Below, piece by piece: positions 19,054 to 28,498 of a DNA stretch of 64,000 nt. Source of the stretch: Caprimulgus europaeus (Eukaryota > Chordata > Aves > Caprimulgiformes > Caprimulgidae); NCBI GenBank assembly GCA_907165065.1, contig OU015527.1, positions 19,047,686-19,111,685 on the forward strand, read 5' to 3'. The first letter of the stretch is position 1, and each line of letters begins with the position of its first letter. A program made the position numbers and the translations under genes. The notes under the pieces were generated by a model that saw only the letters and a program-made list of their open reading frames with translations, ran no database searches and was not told the DNA's origin.

Positions 19054-21381
19054 GAGAGTCAGGGGCTCTATATTTTAGGGGACCGGAGTCATCATGAGCC
19101 CTTGATAAAATTAAAAATAGGTCCCCATAAACAAGAGTTCACCTTTTTAGTAGACACTGGGGCTGAGAAATCGACTATTTGGCAAATACCTGAGGGATGT
19201 AAAATTTCCCCTGAAAAAGTACAGGTAATTGGGGCAAAAGGAGAACCCTTTAAAGTAAGCAAAATCAAAAATGTGGTATTCGAAACTGAAAATAAATTTG
19301 GAATGGGTGAACTCTTGCTCGTCCCTGAAGCAGAATTTAATTTGTTAGGACGAGATTTAATTGTTGAATTACAATTAGAAATTAAAGTAGAAAATCAAGA
19401 GCTAACAGTGTCTGCTTATTCTTTGACCGTGGATGATCAAAGACAAATTAACCCCGATGTCTGGTGCTCTCCGGACACAATTAGTAGACTGGAAATCCCA
19501 CCGATTAAAATCCAAATTTCCGAACCCCACATACCTGTGAGGGTAAAGCAATATCCCATATCCCTAGAAGGACGGAGAGGATTAAAACCAGAAATTGATC
19601 GATTGTTAGCACAAGGAATCTTAGAGCCTTGTATGTCACCCTTTAACACCCCCATTTTGCCTGTAAGGAAACCAAATGGGAAATATCGACTCGTACATGA
19701 TTTAAGGGAAATAAACAAAAGAACTATCACCCGGTTCCCTGTAGTAGCAAATCCATACACACTGTTAAGCAAGATAGGACCCCATAACTCCTGGTATAGT
19801 GTGGTTGATTTAAAGGATGCCTTTTGGGCCTGTCCACTGGCAGAAGAATGCCGTGATTATTTTGCCTTTGAATGGGAAGACATAGAGACAGGCCGTAGAC
19901 AGCAATTAAGATGGACTGTGCTCCCCCAAGGGTTCACTGAATCCCCTAATCTGTTTGGACAGGCCCTGGAAGAGCTCTTAAAGGAATACCAGGTACAAAC
20001 GGGAAATGTGCTGTTACAGTATGTAGATGATCTGCTCATAGCAGGGGACAATAAGGAAGATGTAAGAAAAGAAAGCATTCGACTCCTAAACTTCCTTGCA
20101 CAAAAGGGACTACGGGTATCACAAGAAAAGTTACAATTTGTGGAGGAAAAAGTGAAATATTTGGGACATTATTTGTTTAATGGCAAAAAGATATTGGATC
20201 CAGAGTGCATTAAAGGAATTCTGGAATTACCTATGCCTGTCACTAAAAGGCAAATACGGCAGGCATTAGGACTATTTGGGTATTGTAGGCAATGGATAGA
20301 AAACTACAGCTTTAAAGTTAAATTCCTATATGAACAGCTGTCTAAAGACAAAATACCCAAATGGACCCCCCAGGATCAAGAGCAGTTTGCCAGTCTCAAA
20401 AGGGAGCTAAGTGAAGCACTGGTTTTAAGCCTACCAGATTTAAAGCGGCCATTCCATTTATTTGTTAACATACATGAAGGAACGGCATTCGGAGTATTAA
20501 CTCAGGAGTGGGCCGGACAAAAGAAACCGGTAGCATATCTGTCAAAGCTGTTGGACCCTGTGAGTAGGGGTTGGCCGAGTTGTTTACAGATCATTGTTGC
20601 TGCTGCCTTATTACTTGAGGAAACGAATCGCATTACCTTCAATGGAGAAGTTGTCTTATATGCGCCTCATAACATCAGGGGAGTGTTACAACAAAAAGCA
20701 GAAAAATGGCTTACAGATAGCCGATTATTAAAATATGAGGGAATACTTATAGAATCCCCTAAACTATCTTTGAAAACTATTGGAGCAGTTAACCCCGCTG
20801 AATTTTTGTACCCAGGAGAAGGTAATGAACTATTACATAATTGTTTCCAAACAATTGAACAGCAGACACGCATTAGACCAGACCTAGAAGAAGAAGAACT
20901 ACAATGTGGGGAAGTATTATTTATAGACGGATCATCACGGATAGTAGAAGGTAAACGATTGTCCGGATATGCCTTCGCTAAGTTGGAAAAAGGAGAATTT
21001 AAGATAATAGAATCAGGCCCCCTGAGTGCCAGCTGGTCGGCTCAAGCCTGTGAGCTGTATGCATTGTGGAAAGCATTAGTATCACTGAAGGGAAAGGATG
21101 GAACTATATATACAGACTCACGCTATGCGTTTGGAGTAATACACACTTTTGGAAAAATATGGGAGGAAAGAGGATTTGTTAACTCACAGGGAAAAGAACT
21201 GATACACCCGGAATTAATGCGGCGAGTTTTGGGGGCATTGAAAGTGCCGAATAAAATAGCAGTTGTACATATAAAGGGACACCAGCGAGGTACAAGTTAT
21301 CAAGTTAGGGGAAATAATGCAGCTGATACAGAAGCAAAACGAGTGGCAGGCAATTATAATACGATTTTGACGATACAATAA
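19054..21381 (+). CDS. pol: endogenous retrovirus protease, reverse transcriptase and RNase H (pol, first part)
   Basis: Open in the gag frame from the gag amber codon to a TAA at 21379-21381 (about 775 codons). Protease has the aspartic active site DTGA (19153-19164). Reverse transcriptase has LPQGFTESPN and the catalytic YVDD (20020-20031). RNase H has a FIDGSS start (Asp at 20926-20928) and later TDSRYAFG and a HIKGH.R histidine region. The domain order and the readthrough-type start fit gammaretrovirus-like class I elements. No stops or frameshifts interrupt this part, so the copy is relatively young. The TAA between RNase H and integrase is in the same frame as the integrase start and breaks the polyprotein. 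Confidence 0.93.
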   Translation, partial: ESQGLYILGDRSHHEPLIKLKIGPHKQEFTFLVDTGAEKSTIWQIPEGCKISPEKVQVIGAKGEPFKVSKIKNVVFETENKFGMGELLLVPEAEFNLLGRDLIVELQLEIKVENQELTVSAYSLTVDDQRQINPDVWCSPDTISRLEIPPIKIQISEPHIPVRVKQYPISLEGRRGLKPEIDRLLAQGILEPCMSPFNTPILPVRKPNGKYRLVHDLREINKRTITRFPVVANPYTLLSKIGPHNSWYSVVDLKDAFWACPLAEECRDYFAFEWEDIETGRRQQLRWTVLPQGFTESPNLFGQALEELLKEYQVQTGNVLLQYVDDLLIAGDNKEDVRKESIRLLNFLAQKGLRVSQEKLQFVEEKVKYLGHYLFNGKKILDPECIKGILELPMPVTKRQIRQALGLFGYCRQWIENYSFKVKFLYEQLSKDKIPKWTPQDQEQFASLKRELSEALVLSLPDLKRPFHLFVNIHEGTAFGVLTQEWAGQKKPVAYLSKLLDPVSRGWPSCLQIIVAAALLLEETNRITFNGEVVLYAPHNIRGVLQQKAEKWLTDSRLLKYEGILIESPKLSLKTIGAVNPAEFLYPGEGNELLHNCFQTIEQQTRIRPDLEEEELQCGEVLFIDGSSRIVEGKRLSGYAFAKLEKGEFKIIESGPLSASWSAQACELYALWKALVSLKGKDGTIYTDSRYAFGVIHTFGKIWEERGFVNSQGKELIHPELMRRVLGALKVPNKIAVVHIKGHQRGTSYQVRGNNAADTEAKRVAGNYNTILTIQ

Positions 21382-22537
21382 GTACCTGTTAGTAAAAATT
21401 TGAGCTTTGAGTTTGCAGAAAAAGAAAAGCTAGAACAAATGGAAGCTAAGGAACAAGATGGTAGGTACATATTGCCAGATGGGAGGGAAGTCTTGCCAAA
21501 AGGCATAGCACTCAAAATATTTTCCAAAATACACAGCAAAACACACTGGGGAACCCAGGCATTAGTTGATCATTTCAATCAACAGTTTGCCTGTATAGGC
21601 GTATATAACGTAGCAAAGACAGTCACGGCAGCCTGCGAGACCTGTCAAAAGGTTAATCGAAACAACATGAGACAAAAAACCTCTTGGAGGACGTTCCCCA
21701 GCATACAGACCTTTCTCACACATACAAGTGGATTTTACTGAATTACCTAGGGTAGGGCGTTTCAAATATCTATTAGTAATGGTGGACCATTTAACACATT
21801 ATGTTGAGGCTTTTCCTACCTCCAGGGCAACTGCTAACCAAGTTACTAAAGTGTTACTTGAACATATTATACCTCGATATGGAGTACCTGAAGTAATCAA
21901 CTCAGACAGAGGAACACACTTTGTGTCAAAAATTATCAAAGATCTAACCGAAAGCTTGGGTATTAAGTGGGAATACCATACACCATGGCATCCACAAAGT
22001 TCGGGAAAAGTTGAAAGAATGAATGGAGAAATCAAAACTATTCTGACTAAATTAATGATAGAAACCAGATTATCATGGATTAAGTGCCTACCCATGGCAT
22101 TATTAATTATCAGAACCAGGCCCCGAGCAGATGTGGGAATATCAGCGTTTGAAATGGTGTATGGAATGTCCTATAGAATTGAAAATCCACAAACAAATGT
22201 TTTAATTCGAGACCATGTGATTAACGAATATGTTTCACAATTAGCAGAACATCGTAATAAGCTTTGGGAACACGGATTGATTGTGCAACGACCTCCACTG
22301 GACTTAAAAATTCATAATATCAAACCCGGGGATTGGATACTGATTAAAGTGTGGAAGGAAAAGACCCTCAAGTCCAATTGGGAGGGACCGTATCTTGTTT
22401 TGCTTACAACAGAAACAGCTGTTCGGACTGCTGAGCGTGGATGGACTCATGCTAGTCGTATTAAAGGCCCAGTGACGAGACCCCAGTGGAAAGTAATCAG
22501 TACTCCAGGTGACACCAAGATAACCCTGAAAAGATAA
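21382..22537 (+). pseudogene. pol: endogenous retrovirus integrase (pol, second part), frameshifted
   Basis: The integrase continues in the pol frame after the TAA at 21379. It includes the zinc-binding HHCC domain (IHSKTHWG, then CETCQKVN). At about 21680-21730 the reading frame changes, and the rest (to the TAA at 22535-22537) lies in another phase. The catalytic triad is intact: Asp at 21785, Asp at 21905 and Glu at 22013, with 35 residues between the last two. The C-terminal domain (PGDWILIKVWKEK.L and W.GPYLVLL) is present. The stop and the frameshift make the copy defective. Confidence 0.9.
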
Positions 22538-22677
22538 TGATAGAGACTTTATTCGAACACTTTGTTGTGTTGCCTTCTGGTATAAAGTGTGTATTGCTAT
22601 TTTTATTTGCAATAATAATTTCTTTGTTCATTTATTATATATGGAAATGTACAAAGTGGGGTAGGAGAAATTGTTAG
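22537..22677 (+). CDS. small putative one-pass membrane protein between pol and env
   Basis: A 46-codon frame whose ATG shares one base with the integrase stop (TAATG). It encodes a short acidic N-terminus, a hydrophobic stretch of about 20 residues (CVLLFLFAIIISLFIYYIW) and a basic Cys-containing tail (KCTKWGRR). It is not part of pol or of a recognisable env. Simple gammaretroviruses have no gene here, because env normally overlaps the end of pol. It could be a real accessory peptide, a remnant of a longer gene or chance. I know of no homologue. Confidence 0.4.
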   Translation: MIETLFEHFVVLPSGIKCVLLFLFAIIISLFIYYIWKCTKWGRRNC

Positions 22678-22681
22678 ACAT

Positions 22682-22828
22682 ATGCAGCCACACAATATAA
22701 AATACAGAGACCATACTGATGTAAATAACATATGCACCTTGGATATAAGAATCAGGTGTAATGATTTGACCTGCAACTGTTATCCATTTACTTGTTTTAG
22801 GTGTAAGGTATGCCAGGATAAATGGTGA
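22682..22828 (+). CDS. small cysteine-rich putative protein between pol and env
   Basis: A 48-codon ATG-to-TGA frame with seven cysteines, six of them packed in 19 residues (CNDLTCNCYPFTCFRCKVC). That is far denser than expected by chance in AT-rich DNA. The arrangement could bind zinc. It directly follows the small membrane-protein frame with only 4 bases between. No homologue is recognised, and expression is unknown. A passing resemblance to Cys-rich retroviral transactivators is only an impression. Confidence 0.35.
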   Translation: MQPHNIKYRDHTDVNNICTLDIRIRCNDLTCNCYPFTCFRCKVCQDKW

Positions 22829-22859
22829 ACACACTGTAAATATGGATACCCTCCAATAG

Positions 22860-23306
22860 GAGTTTATACACATTGTTGGAAAAATCCAAAGAACTCTCAC
22901 TGAGTGGAAATTGGAACAATTAGAACAAGAAATAATTTGGAGATCCCATGAGTGGTGGGAAATTTTTGCCAAAGGAATAAAACCCCAATATTATTGTTAT
23001 CATTCAAACGAACCAGTCCCCTTTGTAGCTGAAATCTTGGATATGAAGTGCAGAAGGGAAGTACTAACTGTGTCTTGCTTTATCCCATTAGTTAAAGCTG
23101 CAAAGTGGGGAGCCTATATAAACAGGCAGAAAGCCCGAAACAGCTGTTCTCCTGAAGAATTCCCTTGCTGCCGAGAAGATGGTACACCCCGTGACTCGAA
23201 GCAACCGAGTCGACGGGCGAGGCAGAGGAGGAACAAACTGTGGAGAAAAGAACCAGAACAATGGGACGCAAAAGCAGCAATGGTCGAACTTCCCCAGGAC
23301 TGGTAA
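22860..23306 (+). CDS. open frame with Arg-rich motif, overlapping the start of env
   Basis: A stop-free stretch of 149 codons in the third phase with no early ATG; the first is at 23043. It would need splicing or belong to a longer ancestral frame. It contains EWKLEQLEQEIIWRSHEWWE near the start and a strongly basic run (SRRARQRRNKLWRK) at about 23204-23245, which overlaps the env leader in another phase. Arg-rich motifs of this kind bind RNA or act as nuclear signals in retroviral regulatory proteins. That reading is inference, since basic runs can also arise when one frame shadows another. Confidence 0.3.
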   Translation, partial: EFIHIVGKIQRTLTEWKLEQLEQEIIWRSHEWWEIFAKGIKPQYYCYHSNEPVPFVAEILDMKCRREVLTVSCFIPLVKAAKWGAYINRQKARNSCSPEEFPCCREDGTPRDSKQPSRRARQRRNKLWRKEPEQWDAKAAMVELPQDW

Positions 23307-23750
23307 AAATATACTTAAATTGACAAAATTAACAAACACCCTTTTTCCTGGTATACTGTTAATTTTGTTATTAATAATAGCCCAAACAAAAGGAGGAAAC
23401 CCACATGAACCATTTAAGTGGGAATTAATATCTTGGGAAGGAACGAGAACAATAGCCACCTTTAGCAACCCAGGACCACCTGAATTCGTAGTGAAACTTT
23501 GTGATTTAGTACCAATACCTTGTGAAAAAGGACCTCCATTTTATATATGCCCGGCCTCTGGACAGCCTTACTGTAATTATCCCAGACACTATTATTGTGG
23601 TTATTGGGGATGTGAAACAATAGCCTCGGGCTGGACAGTAAAGGCTCCTGATAAATATATAAAAGCAACCTGGACTCCTGACAGATGTATACCTGAACAA
23701 ATAGGTGTAGATCTTACAGGTCTACGTGACGTGGACTATGTACCTTCACG
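23179..23750 (+). pseudogene. env: endogenous retrovirus env, N-terminal part only
   Basis: The frame starts at an ATG at 23179. It has an unusually long polar leader of about 53 residues, then a hydrophobic signal segment (FPGILLILLLIIAQ), then the start of a surface subunit (NPHEPFKWELISWEG) with several Cys-Tyr and Cys-Trp motifs. The rest of the surface subunit, the transmembrane subunit and the 3' LTR are absent. At about 23700-23780 the sequence becomes CR1, and the frame happens to stay open into CR1 until 24246. This copy cannot encode a functional envelope. Confidence 0.8.
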
Positions 23751-23759
23751 TGACAAGGA

Positions 23760-26700
23760 AGTTTGTACCCGCATCATTTTGCCTATCTCACAGGGGCAAA
23801 AGGAGGCTGGGGCAGGAATTGGCAGGGCTCATTTGGAGAGCTTTAAACTAGACGTGAAGGGGGAAGGGGTCACAGCTGGGCTTGTGCCAGTGGGGCAGCA
23901 CTCTAGAATTGATGAAGGCCGGGAGGCCTCCCACCCCCCTAGGCTGAAACTGGTGCACTTGGCTCGCTCCCTGCAATGCCTGTACACCAATGCACGCAGC
24001 GGGGGGAATGAGCAGGAGGAGTTAGAAACCCGTGTTGGGTCAGGGGATGATGATCTGGTGGCAGTTACAGAGACATGGTGGGACAGCTCACATGACTGGA
24101 ATGTGGCCATGGATGGCTCTGTCCTTCTCAGGAAAGACAGGCCAGCAAGGCGAGGTGGTGGAGTTGCTCTTTACGTGAGAGAGCAGCTGCAGTGTATTGA
24201 GATCTGTCCAGGGCGGATGAGGAGCGAGTGGAGAGCCTGTGGGTGAAAATCAAGGGGCAGGCTGGTAGGGTTGATACCGTTGTGGGTGTCTATTACAGGC
24301 CACCAGATCAGGGTGAGGAAGTTGATGAGGGCTTCTACAGGCAGCTGAGAGCAGCCTCGCAATCACAGGCCCTGGTTGTTGTGGGGGATTTTAACTACCC
24401 AGATATTTGCTGGAGGGACTACTCAGCCAGCCACCCACAGTCCAGGAGGTTCCTCCAGTGCATCGATGATAACTTCCTGATGCAAATGGGGGATGAACCA
24501 ACCAGGAGGGGAGTGACGCTGGATCTCATCCTCACTAACAAGGAGGGTCTGGTTGAGACTGTAAAGGTTGAGGACTGCCTGGGCTGCAGCGATCATGAGA
24601 TGGTGAAGTTCAGGATCTCATGTGGCATAAGCAGAATTACAAGTAAAATTGCAACCCTGGACTTCAGGAGGGCCAACTTTGGCCTTTTCAAGCAATTGCT
24701 AGGGGAAATCCCAAGGGAAAGGGTACTTGAAGGTAAAGGGTCCCAAGATAGCTGGTTAGCATTCAGGGACTGCTTCTTCCAAGCTCAAGATCAGAGCATC
24801 CCGATATGTAGGAAGTTAAGGAAGGGACCCAGGAGACCTGCTTGGTTAAACAGGGAACTGCTGGGCAAACTCAAGTGGAAGAGGAGAGTTTACAGATCAT
24901 GGAAGGAGGGGGCTGGCCACTTGGGAGGAATATAAGGATGTTGTCAGAGGATGTATGGAGGCAACTAGGAAAGCAAAGGCCTCCTTAGAATTAGATCTTG
25001 GCAGGGGGGTCAAGGACAACAGGAAGAGCTTCTTCAAATACATGGCAAATAAAGCCAATGTTAGAGGCAATGTAGGCCCACTGATGAATGAGGTGGGTGC
25101 CCTGGTGACAGAAGATACAGAGAAGGCAGAGCTATTGAATGCCTTCTTTGCCTCTGTCTACTCTGCTGGAAGCTGTCCTGAGGAGCTCGGTACCCTGGAG
25201 ACCCCAGAGGGAGTCAGGACAATGGAGGAGTTTGCCTCAGTTGATGAGGACTGGGTCAGGGACCAATTAAGCAACCTGGACATCCACAAATCTATGGGTC
25301 CAGATGGGATGCACCCACGGGTGTTGAGGGAGCTGGCTGAAGTTCATTGCTAGAGCACTCTCCATCATCTTTGCTAAGTCGTGGGGAACGGGAGAGGTGC
25401 CTGAGGACTGGAGGAAAGCAAATGTCAGTGCAATCTTCAAAAAGGGCAAGAAGGAGGACCCGGGTAACTACAGGCCGGTCAGCCTCACCTCCATCTCTGG
25501 GAAGGTGATGGAATGACTTATCCTTGGTGCCATCTCTAGGCATATCAAGGATAAGAGGGTCATTAGGGGCAGTCAGCACGGCTTCACCAAGGGGAAGTCG
25601 TGCTTGACCAACCTACTGGACTTTTATGAAAACACAACGAGGTGGCTTGATGATGGCAGAGCAGTGGATGCGGTCTATCTTGATTTCAGCTGTCTCCCAC
25701 AGTGTCAAATGCCTTGACACTGGATCTCATCCTCACTAAATCCTTGCTGCCAAATTGAGGAAGTGTGGATTAGATGAGCAGGTAGTGAGATGGACTGTGA
25801 ACTGGCTGGTGGGAAGAAGCCAGAGAGTGGTGGTCAATGGGGCAGAGTCTAGTTGGAGACCTGTGTCTAGTGGAGTCCCTCAAGGGTCGGTACTAGGACC
25901 AGTACTATTCAATATATTAATCAATGACCTGGATGAGGGAACAGAGTGCACTGTCAGCAAGTTTGCTGGTGACACAAAGCTGGGAGGAGTGGCTGACACA
26001 GCAGAAAGCTGTGCTGCCATCCAGAGAGACCTGGACAGGCTGGAGAGCTGGGCAGGGAAAAACTTGATGAAATATAATAAGGGCAAGTGTAGGGTGTTGC
26101 ACCTGGGCAGGAACAACCCCAGGTTCCAGTATAGGTTGGGAGATGATCTACTAGAGAGCAGTGTAGGGGAAAGGGATCTGGGAGTCCTGGTGGACAGCAG
26201 GATGACCATGAGCCAGCAGTGCCCTTGTGGCCAGGAAGGCAAATGGCATCCTGGGGTGCATTAGAAGGGCTGTGGTTAGTAGGTCAAGAGAGGTTCTCCT
26301 CTCCCACTGCTCTGCCCTGGTGAGGCCACATCTGGAATATTGTGTCCAGTTCTGGGCCCCACAGTTCAAGAAGGACAGGGAACTGCTTGAGAGAGTCCAG
26401 TGCAGAGCCACCAAAATGATGAAGGGAGTGGAGCATCTCCCTTATGAGGAAAGGCTGAGGGAGCTGGGTCTTTTTAGCTTGGAGAAGAGGAGGCTGAGAG
26501 GGGACCTTATTAATGTTTATAAATATGTAAAGGGCGAATGTCAGGTGGATGGAGCCAGGCTCTTCACAGTGATGTCCAATGATAGGACAAGGGGCAATGG
26601 GTGTAAGCTGGAACACAGGAGGTTCTGCTTAAATTTGAGAAAAAACTTCTTTCCTGTGAGGGTAACAGAGCACTGGGACAGGCTGCCCAGGGAGGTTGTG

Positions 26701-26850
26701 GAGTCTCCTTCTCTGGAGACATTCAAGACCCACCTGGATGCCTTCCTGCGTGATCTCATCTGGGTGTTCCTGCTCTGGCCAGCGGGATTGGACCAGATGG
26801 TCTTTCGAGGTCCCTTCCAATCACTGATATTCTGTGATTCTGTGAGAGGT
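23760..26850 (+). mobile_element. long CR1 LINE, near-full ORF2 with multiple breaks
   Basis: The left border with env is approximate. Visible ORF2 parts are the endonuclease (CLYTNARSGGNEQEELE, VTETWWDSSHDW, VVGDFNYPDICWRD), the linker, and the reverse transcriptase ([46 protein letters not shown]). The C-terminal region ends with the ATTCTGTGATTCTGTGA terminus at 26830-26847. Breaks are a frameshift near 24235, a stop and frameshift near 24930, a frameshift near 25345, a rearranged patch at about 25685-25745, and a frameshift near 26220. The RT catalytic FADD reads FAGD at 25962-25973. It cannot be autonomous. Confidence 0.93.
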
Positions 26851-28498
26851 TTGAAGGGACCTTTGGAGGTCACCTTGTCTTGTCCAAGCTCCCCCTGCTC
26901 AAGGAGGGTCACCTGGTGCTGATCACCCAGTGACCACGGGCAGAAGTGAGACTGGGGGTGACATTTTCCCCAGGATATGTTGATGTCCATCACTTCCCCA
27001 TGTCTGGACCCATGAGTTGCCCCATCTCCCAGTGCCCTGGGGCAGTGGGCTAGTGAGTGGGCATGGCCCTGGGGCTGGAGAGGTGTGAGGGTACCTAGGT
27101 CCCAGCCCAGCTGCACACATGATACGCCTGTTGTTTTGTAGGTGGAGAAGCGATATTTCCAGATGGCAGCTGAGCTGTGGCAGACTGACCGGGAGAACGA
27201 GGTAGCGCTGAAAGGGCCAGGGGAAAACGGGTGGGAGCGCGCGGGCTCTGGGGTGGGGAGTGGGGTGAAGGGTCGCAGTGGGCTCGGGTGCTCAGACTCT
27301 TCCTTCTTCCAGGTGGTGCAGCAAAAAATAAAGAAATTTGAACAAGCACTAGAGAAGGAAGAGGCCAGGTGAGTTGAGGCCTTCGCATCAAACAAATGTC
27401 CCTGCAGCACGTGGAGTGACGGGGCTGCCACTGCTGGTGCCAGGCAATGGGGTGGGGGGAATATGCAGCACGTGTTGTGACAGGGGAGCCGAATCCCTGC
27501 CTGGGTGGGGTATGTTTGGAAGGGGACACCCTGCGTGGCTGTGGAGGTCTGTCACACGTCCAACCAAGCCCTCTTGTTTGCAGGCAGCGGCAGAGGAAGC
27601 AGATGGCAGTGGAACGCAAGGCTATGCTGCGGGAGGTGGTGAAAGCACAGAGGGTAAGGAGGAGAGCCTGTGCCAGCCCCTGCCCTGGGCCTGGACAGCG
27701 TGGGTCTCCCTGGGGAGAGGGGTCCAGGGAGGTCACAGCCGCACATAGGCTATAGTCCTGCGCAAGGCTGAGACCAGGGCATCCTGCAACTGCAGGTGTC
27801 CTGCCCGTGGGGCGGTGCTTGACCAGTGTTGTTGCTCTGTGTTCACGTGCAGGATAGAGAGCTGCGGGCGAGGAGAAGGGGCTTCGTTTATTGGCTGCAG
27901 TGAGTATCCCCTCTGGGTCCCCTGTGCCCCGGGGCCCGCTCCCAGGCAGCAGGTGCGATGGGCCGGGTGCCTGCTCCAGCCAGCGGGGCTCACAAGTCCA
28001 GGCTGCTGGGGAGCTGCTGGCCGGCTGTGGGCTTTGCAGCTGGGAAGTGCGCAGTGTCACTTTTCCCTGGGCCCGGGTGTTTCTCCAGGCTTGTGGAATC
28101 TCCTGTCCCACCCTGCCTGCGGGAGCAGTGAGAACTGGCTGGGGAGACAGCCATGGGGCTCCCAGAACGGCCCCCTCCATCCCACTGGCATGATGGGGTT
28201 GGGATGCATCCCCCCTGCCCTGTCTCCCATCCCTCTTCTGCCCCACAGGACACTCTGCCTGCTCTGCGTCTGCCTGCTGCTGGCTGTCAGCTTTGCTCTG
28301 GCTGCTGGGGTCCTCTGTGCCTCCTGGTATGACCCAGAGCTCTTCTACCGCCTGCTGTTGCGTCTGCTGTCTGAGAAGACCTACGTGAAGCTGGCGTACA
28401 GGCTAGGAAAGCTTCTCCCCGTGGTCAGCGAGGGGCTGCTGCCTTCTTGATCGTCCCTTTTGTGTTGGGTTTGTTAGGTGGAGTTCAGGATCTCATGT
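26635..28498 (+). repeat. segmental duplicate of 7855-9718 (about 99 % identical)
   Basis: With a constant offset of 18780, bases 7981-9713 and 26761-28493 differ at about 18 positions and have no gaps. Left of about 26635 the CR1 sequences diverge (9 mismatches in 140 bases), then the flanks are unrelated. On the right both continue into the same CR1, which a solo LTR interrupts in copy 1 only. Confidence 0.95.
27142..28450 (+). pseudogene. coiled-coil, membrane-anchored protein gene, copy 2, 5' exons missing
   Basis: It holds exons 3-7 of the gene at 7297-9670: 27142-27201, 27313-27368, 27584-27653, 27853-27899 and 28249-28450, with all GT/AG sites kept. There is one residue change near the end of exon 5 (Met to Arg, 27652) and one in exon 7 (Tyr to Cys in the segment after the membrane anchor). 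Exons 1 and 2 are absent because the left side of the duplicate is CR1 joined to a provirus. Without a start it is probably a pseudogene, unless driven by the upstream retroviral or CR1 sequences. Confidence 0.75.

Noticed and set aside
22682-23306. Homology of the small proviral frames to lentiviral Tat or Rev
   Set aside because: Only general composition (Cys-rich, Arg-rich) is similar. There is no alignable motif order, so no homology is claimed.
27095-28246. Long minus-strand frame of 383 codons, with a partner at 8504-9466
   Set aside because: It runs antisense to introns and exons of the coiled-coil gene in GC-rich DNA, has no recognisable domain, and its frame covers known splice sites. 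It is a shadow frame.
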